DNA of 47,884 bases from Burkholderiales bacterium (GCA_947453625.1 CANGHK010000040.1:1-47884); one strand, 5' to 3'; numbered from the stretch's first letter, positions 1-8,649 are shown. Notes: generated by a model from the letters alone, not told the origin. Numbers and translations are program-made.

Positions 1-951
1 CCTGACGCGGCCTCGGCGGCCTGGATCGGCGGCCTCAGCTACACGCTGGCCTGCTTGTTCTGGGGCATGAACATCCCGCTGACGGCCACCTTGTTCAAGA
101 CCTTCGATCCGTACTGGCTGGCCTTCATGCGGGTCAGCGCAGCCGCGCTGCTGCTGGCCGCCGTGCTCGGCTTTACCCAGGGCGCCAGGACCTTGCGCTC
201 ACCCATCCCGGTCTGGCGCATCGCCGTGATGGGGCTTTTCGCCAGCACTTTCTTCGCGCTCTACAACATCGGCTTGCGCCATACCAACACCATCACCGCG
301 GCGGCCATCGTCGCCGGCTCGCCGGTCTATGGCGCGGTCGTCTCGCGCCTGATGACCGGCGCCCGGTTGGAGAAGGGCTTCTGGGGCGCGGCGCTGCTGA
401 CCCTGGCCGGCGCCGGCATGGCGATTTACGGTCGCGCTGGCTCAACGGGACAAACCGTCGCGCTGCAGGGCGGGGAGATTCCCCTGGTGCTGGGCATGGC
501 CTGCTGGACGGTCTATTCGATCCTGTCGCAGCGCTGGTTCAAGCCGGAAACGCCGCAGTTGCAGCGCACCTTCCTGGGCTTGTCAGGCTCGGTCCCCTGG
601 CTGCTGTTGTGTTGGGTCGTGGCCAGTGCGGCGGGCATGACCCAGACGATCAACCTGCACCCGGGCCCGACCGCGCTGGTCTATCTGTTGATCACCACGG
701 TGTTCGCCACCGCGCTGGGCGGGGTGGTCTGGAACATCGGCGTGGCCAGCCTGGGCATCACGGCCGGCATGATGTGGCAGAACACCGTGCCGGTGTTCGC
801 CGTGCTGATCTCGCTGCTGTTCTTCGGCGTCAAGCCCCTGCCCGAGCAGGTGATCGGCGGCGTCACCGTGCTGGCCGGGGTGCTCTACATGCAATGGCAC
901 CGGATCCGGGCCACGCGCGCCGCATTGGCAGCCCGGCCCGCGGCAGCCTGA
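1..951 (+). CDS. EamA/DMT-family exporter, 5' end outside window
   Basis: The reading frame is open from base 1, so the true start lies upstream. The visible 317 codons encode a very hydrophobic protein with about nine to ten predicted membrane segments in two repeated halves, as in the drug/metabolite transporter (DMT, EamA) superfamily. The half repeats begin around the FWGMN and CWTVYS segments, both typical of EamA repeats. Members export or import amino acids, nucleobases or other small metabolites across the inner membrane; the substrate cannot be read from sequence. The gene ends 44 bases before the convergent dsbD. A fragment of about 85 bases similar to its codons near 330-402 reappears at 17.53 kb. 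Family assignment is secure, substrate unknown. Confidence 0.85.
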   Translation, partial: PDAASAAWIGGLSYTLACLFWGMNIPLTATLFKTFDPYWLAFMRVSAAALLLAAVLGFTQGARTLRSPIPVWRIAVMGLFASTFFALYNIGLRHTNTITAAAIVAGSPVYGAVVSRLMTGARLEKGFWGAALLTLAGAGMAIYGRAGSTGQTVALQGGEIPLVLGMACWTVYSILSQRWFKPETPQLQRTFLGLSGSVPWLLLCWVVASAAGMTQTINLHPGPTALVYLLITTVFATALGGVVWNIGVASLGITAGMMWQNTVPVFAVLISLLFFGVKPLPEQVIGGVTVLAGVLYMQWHRIRATRAALAARPAAA

Positions 952-981
952 CCCCACCACCCTGGCGGCCAGCGCAGCACG

Positions 982-1008
982 GGTTCAGCAGTCGATCAGG
1001 GCTGAACC
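982..1008. terminator. Inverted repeat between convergent genes, possible bidirectional terminator
   Basis: An 8-base arm GGTTCAGC at 982-989 pairs with GCTGAACC at 1001-1008 across an 11-base loop. It lies between the convergent DMT gene and dsbD and overlaps the dsbD stop codon. There is no T-tract, so intrinsic termination is only a possibility. Confidence 0.35.
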
Positions 1009-2915
1009 AGCTGGCGCAGGCGCTGGTGGAAGGCCGGGGCGGCGGCGAAGCCGATCAGCCGCGCCGCGCTCACTTCGCGGCCCATGGCGTCGAAGAACAC
1101 CAGGCCCGGCGGCCCGAACAGCCCGAACCGCTTGAGCAGGTCACGGTGCTGGGCCGAGTTGGCGGTGACATCGGCGCGCACCAGGGTGAACTTCTGCAGC
1201 GACTGCATGACCTGCGGGTCCTTGAAGGTGCCGCGCTCCATCTCCTTGCACGACACGCACCAGTCGGCATAGAAGTCGAGCATCACCGGCCGGCCCGGCT
1301 GGGCCAGGATGCGATCGAGTTCGACCGACGAGGCGACCGAGGCGAAACGCGGCGCCGCCGGCTCGGCGCCGCCGGGCGGGTTGCGGTGCTGCGCCAGGTG
1401 CGCCAGTGGCGCGAGCGGATCGTCGGCGCCGCTGGCGCTGCCCACCAGTTCCAGCACGCCCAGCACCGCCAGGGCGATGACCACCGTGCGCAGCGCGCGG
1501 GGCCCGGGACCGGCCGCCGCGGGCAGGGGGTCGTACAGGCCCAGGAACAAGGCTGCAGCGATGGCCAGCAGCCCCCAGACGGCGAGTTGCGCACTGGGCG
1601 AGGTCAGCGGCGTGACCATCCACCAGGCGACGGCCAGCAGCACCAGCCCGAAGACATGCTTGACCCGGTTCATCCAGGCGCCGGCGCGCGGCAGCAGGCT
1701 GCCGGCCGAGGCGCCTGCCAGCAGCAGCGGCACGCTCATGCCACAGGCCAGCGCGAACAAGGCCAGTCCGCCCAGCAGCACATCGTGCGACTGGCCGATG
1801 TAGAGCAGCGCACCGGCCAGCGGCGCGGCCACGCAGGGGCCGATCATCGCAGCCGACAGCGCGCCCACCGCCGCCGCGCCGCCCATCGCACCACCGCCCA
1901 GGCGGTCGCTGACGGCGGCCAGGCGGGTCTGCAGCGCCGAGGGCACCTGCAGCGTGTAGACGTCGAACATCGACAGTGACAGCACCGCGAGCAGCAGCGC
2001 AAAACCGACCAGCACCGCCGGCTGTTGCAGGTAGCCGGCCAGGCCCTCGCCGGCCAGGCCGGCGGCGACACCCAGTGCGGTGTAGACCAGGGCCATGCCC
2101 ATCGAATAGGCCAGCGCCAGTTGCAGGCCACGGCGCCGGGTGGTGACCTGCTGGCCGACGACGATCGACGACAGGATGGGCACCATCGGCAACACGCAAG
2201 GCGTCAGCGACAGCAGCAGGCCGAACAACAGGAAGGTGCCCACCACCTCCAGCAGGTTGCCGGCGCGCAGCACCCGGCCGGCATGGCTGCCGGCGTCGTC
2301 GCCGCTGTCGCCCACCGCGGGCTCGGCCGCGCCGCGTGCCGTGGCGGACGTTGCGACGGTCGTTGTGGCGGTCGGTGCCAGCGAGGCCTGGGCGTCGACG
2401 CTACCCGTTGGCGGCGTGACCGGTGACTCTTCGAGCAGCGTCAACGGCGAGGCGGCGCCGGCGGCGATGCGCACGAAGCGGTGCAGCGGCGAATAGCACA
2501 GCCCGCTGTCGGCGCAGCCCTGGTACTCGATGTCCAGCAAGCGACCGGCGGCGGGTGCCGGCAGGGCTATATCCAGGCCGTGGTGGTAGACCGCCAGCGT
2601 CTCGCCACTGCCCGCATCGCGCTTGCTTTCGGCGCCGGGCAGCCGCGGCGACACCTCCTTGCCGTCTAGCCGCAGGTGCAGCCGCTGCTGGTAGAGGCTG
2701 TAGCCCTCGGCGATGCGCCAATGCAGCGCCACCGCGCCGTCGGCACGCCGCTCAGCGCTCAACACGAAGGCCTGGTCGGGGTCAAGATAGTCTTCGGCGG
2801 CGTGGCTGGCGGAAACGCCGAGACCTGCACCGAGACCTGCGCCAACCAGCAGGACGACCCGGGCCGATACGCCGCGCCAGGCCCGTGCCGCGGCACGGGG
2901 GGAAAAAGAGATCAT
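996..2915 (-). CDS. dsbD: Thiol:disulfide interchange protein DsbD
   Basis: The 639-residue protein has the full three-part DsbD layout. A signal segment (residues about 17-39) leads into a periplasmic alpha domain with the cysteine pair C134/C140. An eight-helix CcdA-like membrane domain follows (about 220-480) with C240 in LTPC and C361 in GPCVAAP. The C-terminal thioredoxin domain carries C553/C556 in the CVSC motif. DsbD passes electrons from cytoplasmic thioredoxin to periplasmic thioredoxin-like acceptors. Its ATG overlaps the upstream apbE stop by 4 bases, so it is the last gene of the TlpA-DUF4266-DUF3570-ApbE operon and probably the electron source for that operon's periplasmic thiols (inference). 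No residue expected for function is missing. Confidence 0.95.
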   Translation of the reverse strand: MISFSPRAAARAWRGVSARVVLLVGAGLGAGLGVSASHAAEDYLDPDQAFVLSAERRADGAVALHWRIAEGYSLYQQRLHLRLDGKEVSPRLPGAESKRDAGSGETLAVYHHGLDIALPAPAAGRLLDIEYQGCADSGLCYSPLHRFVRIAAGAASPLTLLEESPVTPPTGSVDAQASLAPTATTTVATSATARGAAEPAVGDSGDDAGSHAGRVLRAGNLLEVVGTFLLFGLLLSLTPCVLPMVPILSSIVVGQQVTTRRRGLQLALAYSMGMALVYTALGVAAGLAGEGLAGYLQQPAVLVGFALLLAVLSLSMFDVYTLQVPSALQTRLAAVSDRLGGGAMGGAAAVGALSAAMIGPCVAAPLAGALLYIGQSHDVLLGGLALFALACGMSVPLLLAGASAGSLLPRAGAWMNRVKHVFGLVLLAVAWWMVTPLTSPSAQLAVWGLLAIAAALFLGLYDPLPAAAGPGPRALRTVVIALAVLGVLELVGSASGADDPLAPLAHLAQHRNPPGGAEPAAPRFASVASSVELDRILAQPGRPVMLDFYADWCVSCKEMERGTFKDPQVMQSLQKFTLVRADVTANSAQHRDLLKRFGLFGPPGLVFFDAMGREVSAARLIGFAAAPAFHQRLRQLVQP

Positions 2916-3844
2916 GTCGAAACCCCTTGACCGCGGCTTTGCTGGCCCTGGTCGTCGATGGCGAGGAAGGCCAGGCCGCTGTTGCGCAACACCTCACGGC
3001 CCCGCGATTCGGCCAGCATGGCCAATGTGGTGACGCTGCCGGCGGCGATGCACAGCGGAGCGGCGACGCTGACCGAGCGCCAGAAGTTCACCGGCCAGCC
3101 GGTGAACGGGTTCAGCAGGTGGCAGTAGCGCCCGCCGTCGAGCTCGAAGAAGCGCTCGTAGTCGCCGCTGGTGGCCAGGCCGCCGCTGGCCAGTTCGATC
3201 TCGGCGGCCGCTCGCTGCGGCGCGCGCGGGTCCTGGATCGCGATCGTCCAGGGCCGGCCGTCAGGCTGGGGGCCGATCGCGTGCAGGTCACCGCCCAGGT
3301 TGCCGAAGCCGTGACGCGCGCCGGCCGCATGCAGGGCCGCGGCGGCGCGGTCGGCGGCGTACTCCTTGCCGAAACCGCCGAAGTCCAGTTCCATGCCCGC
3401 CACCGGCAGCCGCAGCGCGCCGCCGTCGCGCTCCACCCGCTGCCAGCCGACCAGCGCGCACAAGGCCTCGAGCTGGCCAGCCCGCGGCAGCCTGGCCGCC
3501 TTGAAATCCCAGGCCCGGCGCAACACGCCCGAGGTGATGTCGAACGAGCCGCCGCTGGCCTGGTGCAAGGCGTCGGCATAAGCCAGCAAGGACTGGGTCT
3601 CGCTGTCGCAGGCCACGGCATGGCGGCCGGCCGCGGCGTTGATGCGCGAGACGATGCTGTCGTCGCGGTAGCGCGAGTACTTGTGCTCGATGCGGCGCAC
3701 CTCGGCCAGCGCCGCATCGGCCCAGCGGCGCGCGGTGGCAGCATCGGGCGCGGCCAGCCGCACGCTGCAGCGGCTGCCCATGGCGCCGAATTCGAAGTCC
3801 TCGCGAACCACGGCAGCGGCAACCGAGGTGACCCGCGTCGGCAT
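2912..3844 (-). CDS. apbE: FAD:protein FMN transferase (ApbE family)
   Basis: ApbE enzymes transfer FMN from FAD to a Ser/Thr of extracytoplasmic proteins using Mg2+. The 310-residue product has the family hallmarks in order: an MGS segment near the N terminus, EVRRIEHKYSRYR, DFGGFGKEYAAD, a NLGGDLHAIG stretch and the C-terminal HLLNPFTG motif. The ATG at 3844 overlaps the DUF3570 stop as TGATG, suggesting translational coupling; an in-frame GTG at 3856 is an alternative start giving four more residues. No lipobox or strong signal peptide is visible at either start, which is unusual since many ApbE proteins are exported; a start further inside DUF3570 was not supported. No FMN-binding-domain substrate is encoded nearby, so the flavinylated target is unknown. 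Confidence 0.9.
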   Translation of the reverse strand: MPTRVTSVAAAVVREDFEFGAMGSRCSVRLAAPDAATARRWADAALAEVRRIEHKYSRYRDDSIVSRINAAAGRHAVACDSETQSLLAYADALHQASGGSFDITSGVLRRAWDFKAARLPRAGQLEALCALVGWQRVERDGGALRLPVAGMELDFGGFGKEYAADRAAAALHAAGARHGFGNLGGDLHAIGPQPDGRPWTIAIQDPRAPQRAAAEIELASGGLATSGDYERFFELDGGRYCHLLNPFTGWPVNFWRSVSVAAPLCIAAGSVTTLAMLAESRGREVLRNSGLAFLAIDDQGQQSRGQGVST

Positions 3845-5019
3845 CAGAAGCGCCACGACAGCCCGGTCTGGAACATCGTCGCGCTCAGGTTCGCCAGGCC
3901 GGTCGTGCCGTTGCCGCCCAGGCGCCAGGCACCGCGCTGCTGGTAGAGATCGACGCCAAGGTCGAGCGTCAACCTGGCGTTGACCTGCCAGTCCAGCTTG
4001 AGCCCGCCGGTGAGCGCACCGAAGGCCGACAGCCGCTGGTCAGCCGACATCAGCGCGGTGCTGCCCATGGTGTAGCCGGGCGGGAAGGGCTCGCCCAAGG
4101 CCGGGTCATAGCTCGGGCCGAAGAAGAAGCTGGCCGCACTCTGCGTGGTGTAGCGCAGCGAGGGCGTGACGCTGACGCCATGCCCGACCGGCTGCTGCCA
4201 CTCCAGGCCCAGCGTGTGCGCGGTGACGCCCCAGCTGTCGATATACAAGCGGTAGCTGGTGCGCAGCGCGGCCTGCTGGGCATCGACGAAGTGGTTCCAG
4301 GCGACATAGAGCGTGCGCTGGTCGCGGCTGCGAGGGCGGTTGTCCGGAAACTTGTAGGGATCGGAGAAGTAGCCGCGGCCGCGGTTGTAGCCGAGGTTGA
4401 GCTGCACGATGTCGTTGACGCCCAGCACCTGCGTCACGCCGCCGAACAGCGAGGCGGTGTGCTTGTGCTCGTCGATCACGACGAAGTTCACCGGGCTGAT
4501 GCGGTCGCTGCTTTCCGAGCCCCCCAGCGTCCAGGTCGTGTTGTTGTCGTCCGATGACAGCTTGCCCTGGGCCGAGAAGCCTTGCGACTTGTAGTCATGC
4601 TCGCTCGAGCCGTTGACGCCCAGCGTCAGCGAGCCGCGCGGGAAATAACGCGTCGCCTTCAGGTCGTAGGCCGCCCGTTCGTCGTGCATCTGCGACGCAC
4701 CACTGACGGCCGTGTGGTAGCGCGGCGACGCGCCCGAGATCGTGTCGTGCACGCCCAGCGCCGAGACCGACCACTGGTCACCCAGCCGCAGGTTGAGCAG
4801 CGCGGTGGGTGAGCTGACGTGGATGCGCTCCAGCCCGGGTTGGCGGTCCTCGTAGGACAGGAACTTGACCGACAGTTCGTTGAACTCGGGCGGCGATTCG
4901 GCCTGGGCCAGCGGCATCAGGCCCGGCAGCAGCATCGCGGCGGCGACGATGCGTGCGCCCAGGCCGCTGCCCATGGTGGCGGCGGACGGCGATTCGTTAG
5001 CCCGGTCAGTTGCAGCCAC
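3844..5019 (-). CDS. DUF3570 outer-membrane-type protein
   Basis: The protein matches the DUF3570 pattern: an N-terminal export signal (about residues 20-40, ending LAQA-ESPPEF), then a long run of amphipathic beta strands and a terminal aromatic residue (SWRF-stop), as in beta-barrel outer-membrane proteins. The family function is not established. I chose the GTG at 5019 because an AGGAGG lies five bases upstream; an ATG at 4974 (MGSGLGARI) is the alternative and keeps the signal peptide. The start overlaps the end of the DUF4266 gene, and the stop overlaps apbE. DUF3570, DUF4266, a thioredoxin and ApbE recur as neighbours in other proteobacteria (my knowledge of the families, not checked here), which supports one shared process. 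Confidence 0.8.
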   Translation of the reverse strand: MAATDRANESPSAATMGSGLGARIVAAAMLLPGLMPLAQAESPPEFNELSVKFLSYEDRQPGLERIHVSSPTALLNLRLGDQWSVSALGVHDTISGASPRYHTAVSGASQMHDERAAYDLKATRYFPRGSLTLGVNGSSEHDYKSQGFSAQGKLSSDDNNTTWTLGGSESSDRISPVNFVVIDEHKHTASLFGGVTQVLGVNDIVQLNLGYNRGRGYFSDPYKFPDNRPRSRDQRTLYVAWNHFVDAQQAALRTSYRLYIDSWGVTAHTLGLEWQQPVGHGVSVTPSLRYTTQSAASFFFGPSYDPALGEPFPPGYTMGSTALMSADQRLSAFGALTGGLKLDWQVNARLTLDLGVDLYQQRGAWRLGGNGTTGLANLSATMFQTGLSWRF

Positions 5020-5260
5020 AGCCACCTCCTGCCACGCCGGCGCCGCCGGAGGCCGCTTCGCGGCTGGAATAGACATGCTCGAGGAAACCGCGTCGCAAGG
5101 GGTCGTTGTCGAAGGCCATCTCGGGCTTGGCCAGATGGCCTTTCTCCCAGGCCTGGACCGGCGCGACCGGAACGGCACAGGCGCCCAGCGCCAGTAAGGC
5201 GCCCAGGCAGCCGAGGTGGAGGGCGGCGCGCCGGGCGGCCGTCAGTCGAGGGTGGTTCAT
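5006..5260 (-). CDS. DUF4266 small lipoprotein with C-terminal CGCN
   Basis: The 84-residue product has an N-terminal signal with lipobox LGAC, giving a lipidated Cys28 and a periplasmic or outer-membrane-anchored chain. The mature part contains AWEKGHLAKPEM and EHVYSSREAA segments and ends in a glycine-rich tail with the final residues GGGCGCN, the signature of DUF4266. The function is unknown. Two cysteines one residue apart at the extreme C terminus look like a redox or metal/thioether site. Its ATG overlaps the stop of the TlpA-like gene (ATGA), and its end overlaps DUF3570, so these genes are co-translated. A TlpA-like reductase upstream and DsbD downstream fit thiol chemistry on this tail (inference). 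Confidence 0.85.
   Translation of the reverse strand: MNHPRLTAARRAALHLGCLGALLALGACAVPVAPVQAWEKGHLAKPEMAFDNDPLRRGFLEHVYSSREAASGGAGVAGGGCGCN
5025..5030 (-). promoter_or_regulatory. Ribosome binding site for the DUF3570 gene
   Basis: A consensus AGGAGG on the minus strand lies five bases before GTG 5019 and inside the glycine-codon run of the DUF4266 gene. It decides the start chosen for DUF3570 and implies independent initiation within the overlap. Confidence 0.55.
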
Positions 5261-5796
5261 CGTTGCACTCCCAGTGCGTTGCGGATCTGTTGTTCGAGCG
5301 CGGCCTGCTCGGATTCGCGAAAGCCGCTGTGCACCATCAGCACCCGGCCGTCGGGCCCTATCAGCACGCTGGTGGGCATGCCCTTGACCTGGAATTGGCG
5401 CGGCGTGGCACCGGCCGGATCGAAGGCCAGCGCGAAGCGCGCCGGGTGGTCGGCCAGGAAGCGCTGGGCGTCTGCCCCCTGCGCGTCGAGGTTGATCGCC
5501 AGCACCTGCAGTCCCTGCGCGTGGTACCTGTCATGCAGCGCGTTCATCCACGGAAACGAGGCCTTGCACGGGCCGCACCAGGAGGCCCAGAAATCGAGCC
5601 AGACCGTCCTGCCGCGGTACTGGTCGAGCGTGACCCGGCTGCCGGTGCCGGAGAGGTCGATCGCCGGGGCGGGCGCGCCGACCTCCACCGCCTTCGCCGA
5701 CGTCAGGCTCAAGCCCAGGGCGATCACCAGGGTGGCCTGACGCACCCGCCGGGCGAGCGACCGGCGATCAATATTGAGCTTGTTCATGTTTTTCAT
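5257..5796 (-). CDS. TlpA-like periplasmic thioredoxin
   Basis: The 179-residue protein has a hydrophobic export signal (residues about 20-36, ending AKA) and a TlpA/ResA-type thioredoxin fold. The active site is W-C74-G-P-C77 and the cis-proline loop lies in VKGMPTSVLI. Such proteins reduce disulfides of specific periplasmic clients and are usually recharged by DsbD or CcdA; dsbD is in the same operon. The ATG at 5796 overlaps the stop of the preceding CTERM gene by four bases, and its own stop overlaps the DUF4266 start. Context suggests the DUF4266 tail as a client, which is inference. Confidence 0.88.
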   Translation of the reverse strand: MKNMNKLNIDRRSLARRVRQATLVIALGLSLTSAKAVEVGAPAPAIDLSGTGSRVTLDQYRGRTVWLDFWASWCGPCKASFPWMNALHDRYHAQGLQVLAINLDAQGADAQRFLADHPARFALAFDPAGATPRQFQVKGMPTSVLIGPDGRVLMVHSGFRESEQAALEQQIRNALGVQR

Positions 5797-6230
5797 GGCT
5801 TCACCGGAAATTGGCGGGACGAATCGGGGGGGCGACCGGGCGCCTGACGGCGCGACCGGCGCCAGCAGGCCACGCCGGCCGCGGCGGCCAGCAGCAGTGC
5901 CAGGCTGGCATCGCGGCCGTCGGTGCTGGCCGAGCAACCGCCGCCGCCGGTGGCGGCCGCTGCTGCCGGTGCGGCTGCGGGAACGACCGCTGGCGTGACT
6001 GCGGCGACCCCGCTGCCGGTCAGGTTGGCCAGCGCGCCCACGCCAGTGCTGTCGCTGCCTACCACCAGCGACGCGCTGGCCGCACCGGCCGCTGCCGGCG
6101 TGAAGATCAGCGCAAGCTGGCACGACTGCGCGGGCAGCAGCACCCAGGGCGGCGCGGGGCAATCGCCGTCGGCCGCGGGCGACTGCAGCGTGAACGAGGC
6201 CGTCGCCGCGGCCACCGGGCTGGCCGCGGC
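5793..6230 (-). pseudogene. C-terminal part of a choice-of-anchor-D-like protein with GlyGly/GGGGC-CTERM sorting signal, 5' truncated
   Basis: The frame reads an immunoglobulin-like segment (FTLQSP, then PAQSCQLALIFTPAAAG and NLTGSG) typical of choice-of-anchor-D repeats. A Pro/Ala linker follows, then TGGGGCSAS, a membrane segment of about 18 residues and an arginine cluster (WRRSRR). That tripartite tail resembles the JDVT/GlyGly-CTERM class, processed by rhombosortase-like proteases. Everything upstream is lost: similarity stops near 6.22-6.23 kb, where a plus-strand kinase fragment begins. The intact 3' end overlaps the TlpA start as ATGA, so this was the first or an upstream gene of the redox operon. 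Whether a short product is still made is unclear, since only an in-frame ATG near 6266, within the junction, is available. Confidence 0.7.
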
Positions 6231-7158
6231 CATCGTCCGCCCGATAGGCAGCCTGATCCAGGCCACCCGCCGCTACCAAAGCGACGGCCTGCCGCCCGCC
6301 GCCGTGCCGCGGTCGCGCATCACCGAGCTGGGAGAACTCGGCAACGCCTACCTGGAGATGATCCGCAACGTCGAACGGTCGCGCCAGGCCATGGTCAGCG
6401 CCTCCAAGCTGGCCATGCTCGGCGAACTGGCGGCCGTGCTGGCGCATGAGGTGCGCACGCCGCTGGGCATCCTGAGATCGTCCGCGCAACTGCTGCTGCG
6501 CGACGACCGCCTGAGCGCCGACAGCCGCGAGTTGATGGGCTTCATCGAGTCCGAGACCCAGCGCCTGAACCGCCTGGTTTCGGCGCTGCTCGACACCGCC
6601 CGCCCTCGCCCGCCCAGCTTCGCCCCCTGCGATCTGAACGCCCTGCTCGCGCGTTGTGCGCAGATGCAGGGTCTGCAAGCCCCGGACGCACGCGACGGCG
6701 CGCGGGACGGGGCAGGGATGGCGCCGCCGCGCATCGCCCTGACACTGGACGCGACCCAGGCCACCGTCGACGCCGATGCCGAACAGCTGATGCAGGCGGT
6801 CTTCAACCTGCTGCAGAACGCGATCCAGGCCGCCGGAGCAGAAGGCTGGGTGCAGCTGTCGACCGCGGACCGTGAAGAGGGCGTGGACCTGGTCTGCGCC
6901 GACGACGGCCCGGGCATCGCGCTGGAGATCGCCGATCGCATCTTCGACCCCTTCTTCACCCGCCGCGAGGGTGGCTTCGGGCTCGGCTTGTCGGTGGTGC
7001 AGCAGGTGGTTCAGGCGCATGGCGGCACGATCGCGGTCGGCCGCAGCGCCTGGGGCGGCACGGCCTTCACCTGCCATCTGCCGCACCACCCGCCACACCA
7101 CCCGCCGCGCCACCCACTGGCGGCCACCGGCAGCCACCCCGGAGACCCCGCGCCATGA
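6220..7158 (+). pseudogene. Sensor histidine kinase, 5' truncated (sensor half missing)
   Basis: The frame carries the end of a HAMP-like linker (IVRPIGSLIQATRRY), a dimerization/phosphoacceptor helix with the H-box AHEVRTPLG and a HATPase domain: N-box NLLQNAIQA, G1 DDGPGIA, F-box FDPFF and G2 GFGLGLS. The periplasmic or membrane sensor region expected upstream is absent; the frame runs instead into antisense of the CTERM protein, and no credible start lies near the break. The stop overlaps the ATG of the response regulator (ATGA), so this was its cognate kinase. The tail is rich in His-Pro codons (HHPPHHPPRHP). It may be dead, or a soluble kinase core may still be made from an internal start such as the ATG near 6358. 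Confidence 0.75.
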
Positions 7159-8531
7159 TGCCCTCGTCCATCCTCGTCGTCGACGACGAGGCCCATATGC
7201 GGCGGGTGCTGGAGATCATGGTCGGCCAGCTCGGCCACCGCGTCTGCACGGCCGCCAATGGCCGTCAGGCGCTCGAGGTGTTGGACAGCACGCCTATCGA
7301 CCTGGTGCTGACCGATCTGCGCATGCCGGTGCTCGACGGCATCGGTCTGCTCAAGGCGATGGCCGAACGCGGCCTGGCCATGCCGACCCTGGTGATGACG
7401 GCGCAGGGCACGGTCGAGACGGCGGTGGCGGCGATGAAGCTCGGCGCCCGCGACTACCTGCTGCGGCCCTTCGATGTCGATGTGCTGGAACTGGCGATAG
7501 AGCGCGTGCTGTCGCACGAGCAGCTGCGCATCGAGCATGACTTCCTGCGCGGGGAAGCCGACCGACCGGCGGCCTCGTTCATCGGCCGAAGCGCGGCGAT
7601 GGCTGCGGTGTTCGAGCAGATCCGCCAGGTGGCGCCGACCCGTGCGGCGGTGCTGATCACCGGCGAGACCGGTACCGGCAAGGAACTGGCCGCGCGCGCG
7701 CTGCACCGCGCCTCCGGCCGCGCGTCGGGCTTGTTCGTGGCGATCAACTGTGCGGCGCTGCCGGCCGAGATGATCGAAGCCGAGTTGTTCGGTCACGACA
7801 AGGGGGCGTTCACCGGCGCGCTGAAGGACAGGATAGGCAAGTTCGAGCTGGCGTCCAAGGGCAGCATCTTTCTCGATGAGATCACCGAGATGCCGAACGC
7901 CCTGCAGGCCAAGCTGCTGCGCGTGCTGCAGGAGGGCGTGGTGGAGCGGCTGGGCAGCAACCGCAGCCGGACGCTGGACCTGCGGGTGATCGCCGCCTGC
8001 AACCGCGACCCGCGCCAGGCCGTGCGTGACGGTCGGCTGCGCGAGGATCTGTACTACCGGCTGAGCGTCTTCACGCTCGACCTGCCGGCGCTGCGCGACC
8101 GTCCCGAGGACATTGCCGACCTGGTGCGCCACTTTGCCGCCCGCCAGGGCCGCCGCGCTGCGGTCAGCCCCGAGGCGCTGGCCTGCCTGGCCGGCTATGC
8201 CTGGCCGGGCAACGTGCGTGAGCTGGACAATCTGGTCCAGCGCGCGCTGGTGCTGGGATCGGGCGAGACGATCGAGTTGCACCACCTGCCGGCCGATCTG
8301 CGCACGGCCGGCATGCCGGCTATGGCACGCCGCGCCACGGACCGCGCCACGGACGCCGAGTTGGCGACACAGGAATCCTTGACGCTGTCAGGTGCGGTGG
8401 CGGCGATGGAGGCGCGGTTCATCACCGAGGCGCTGCGCAGGACCGGCGACAACAAGCGCCGCGCCGCCGCCTTGCTGGGCATCAGCGAGCGATCGCTCTG
8501 GTACAAGCTCGAGCGCGACAAGACAGTCTGA
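7155..8531 (+). CDS. NtrC-family sigma-54-dependent response regulator
   Basis: The 458-residue protein has the complete NtrC order. A receiver domain (1-120) carries phosphoacceptor D54. A sigma-54-interacting AAA+ domain (about 140-375) has Walker A GETGTGKE at 170-177, the GAFTGA loop at 217-222, Walker B GSIFLDE near 236 and the R-finger region [12 protein letters not shown] Fis-type helix-turn-helix forms the C terminus ([20 protein letters not shown]). It activates sigma-54 promoters when phosphorylated. The receiver's conserved lysine (usually KPF) is arginine here (R104 in LLRPFD), a conservative change that might alter phosphorylation kinetics. Its partner kinase upstream is truncated, so its control may be altered. 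No -24/-12 promoter was identified with confidence. Confidence 0.92.
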   Translation: MMPSSILVVDDEAHMRRVLEIMVGQLGHRVCTAANGRQALEVLDSTPIDLVLTDLRMPVLDGIGLLKAMAERGLAMPTLVMTAQGTVETAVAAMKLGARDYLLRPFDVDVLELAIERVLSHEQLRIEHDFLRGEADRPAASFIGRSAAMAAVFEQIRQVAPTRAAVLITGETGTGKELAARALHRASGRASGLFVAINCAALPAEMIEAELFGHDKGAFTGALKDRIGKFELASKGSIFLDEITEMPNALQAKLLRVLQEGVVERLGSNRSRTLDLRVIAACNRDPRQAVRDGRLREDLYYRLSVFTLDLPALRDRPEDIADLVRHFAARQGRRAAVSPEALACLAGYAWPGNVRELDNLVQRALVLGSGETIELHHLPADLRTAGMPAMARRATDRATDAELATQESLTLSGAVAAMEARFITEALRRTGDNKRRAAALLGISERSLWYKLERDKTV

Positions 8532-8542
8532 AGCGCTGACTG

Positions 8543-8582
8543 GCCGGCGCGGGCTTCAGCAGGCCTGGGCCAGCGCGCCGGC
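8543..8582 (+). terminator. GC-rich hairpin after the response regulator
   Basis: Arms GCCGGCGCG (8543-8551) and CGCGCCGGC (8574-8582) form a perfect 9-bp stem with a 22-base loop, 12 bases after the regulator stop. No T-tract follows, so this is a candidate terminator or mRNA-end hairpin only. Confidence 0.4.
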
Positions 8583-8649
8583 GGACCGGGGTCAGGCCAC
8601 GGCGGTGGCGCTCATGGCATCGTTCTGAACCCCGCCAGCGGCGGCAGGC

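Noticed and set aside
609-1979. 456-codon plus-strand frame across the DMT and dsbD genes
   Set aside because: It runs out of frame through the exporter end and antisense to dsbD; composition is Arg/Gln/His-rich as expected of a shadow frame.
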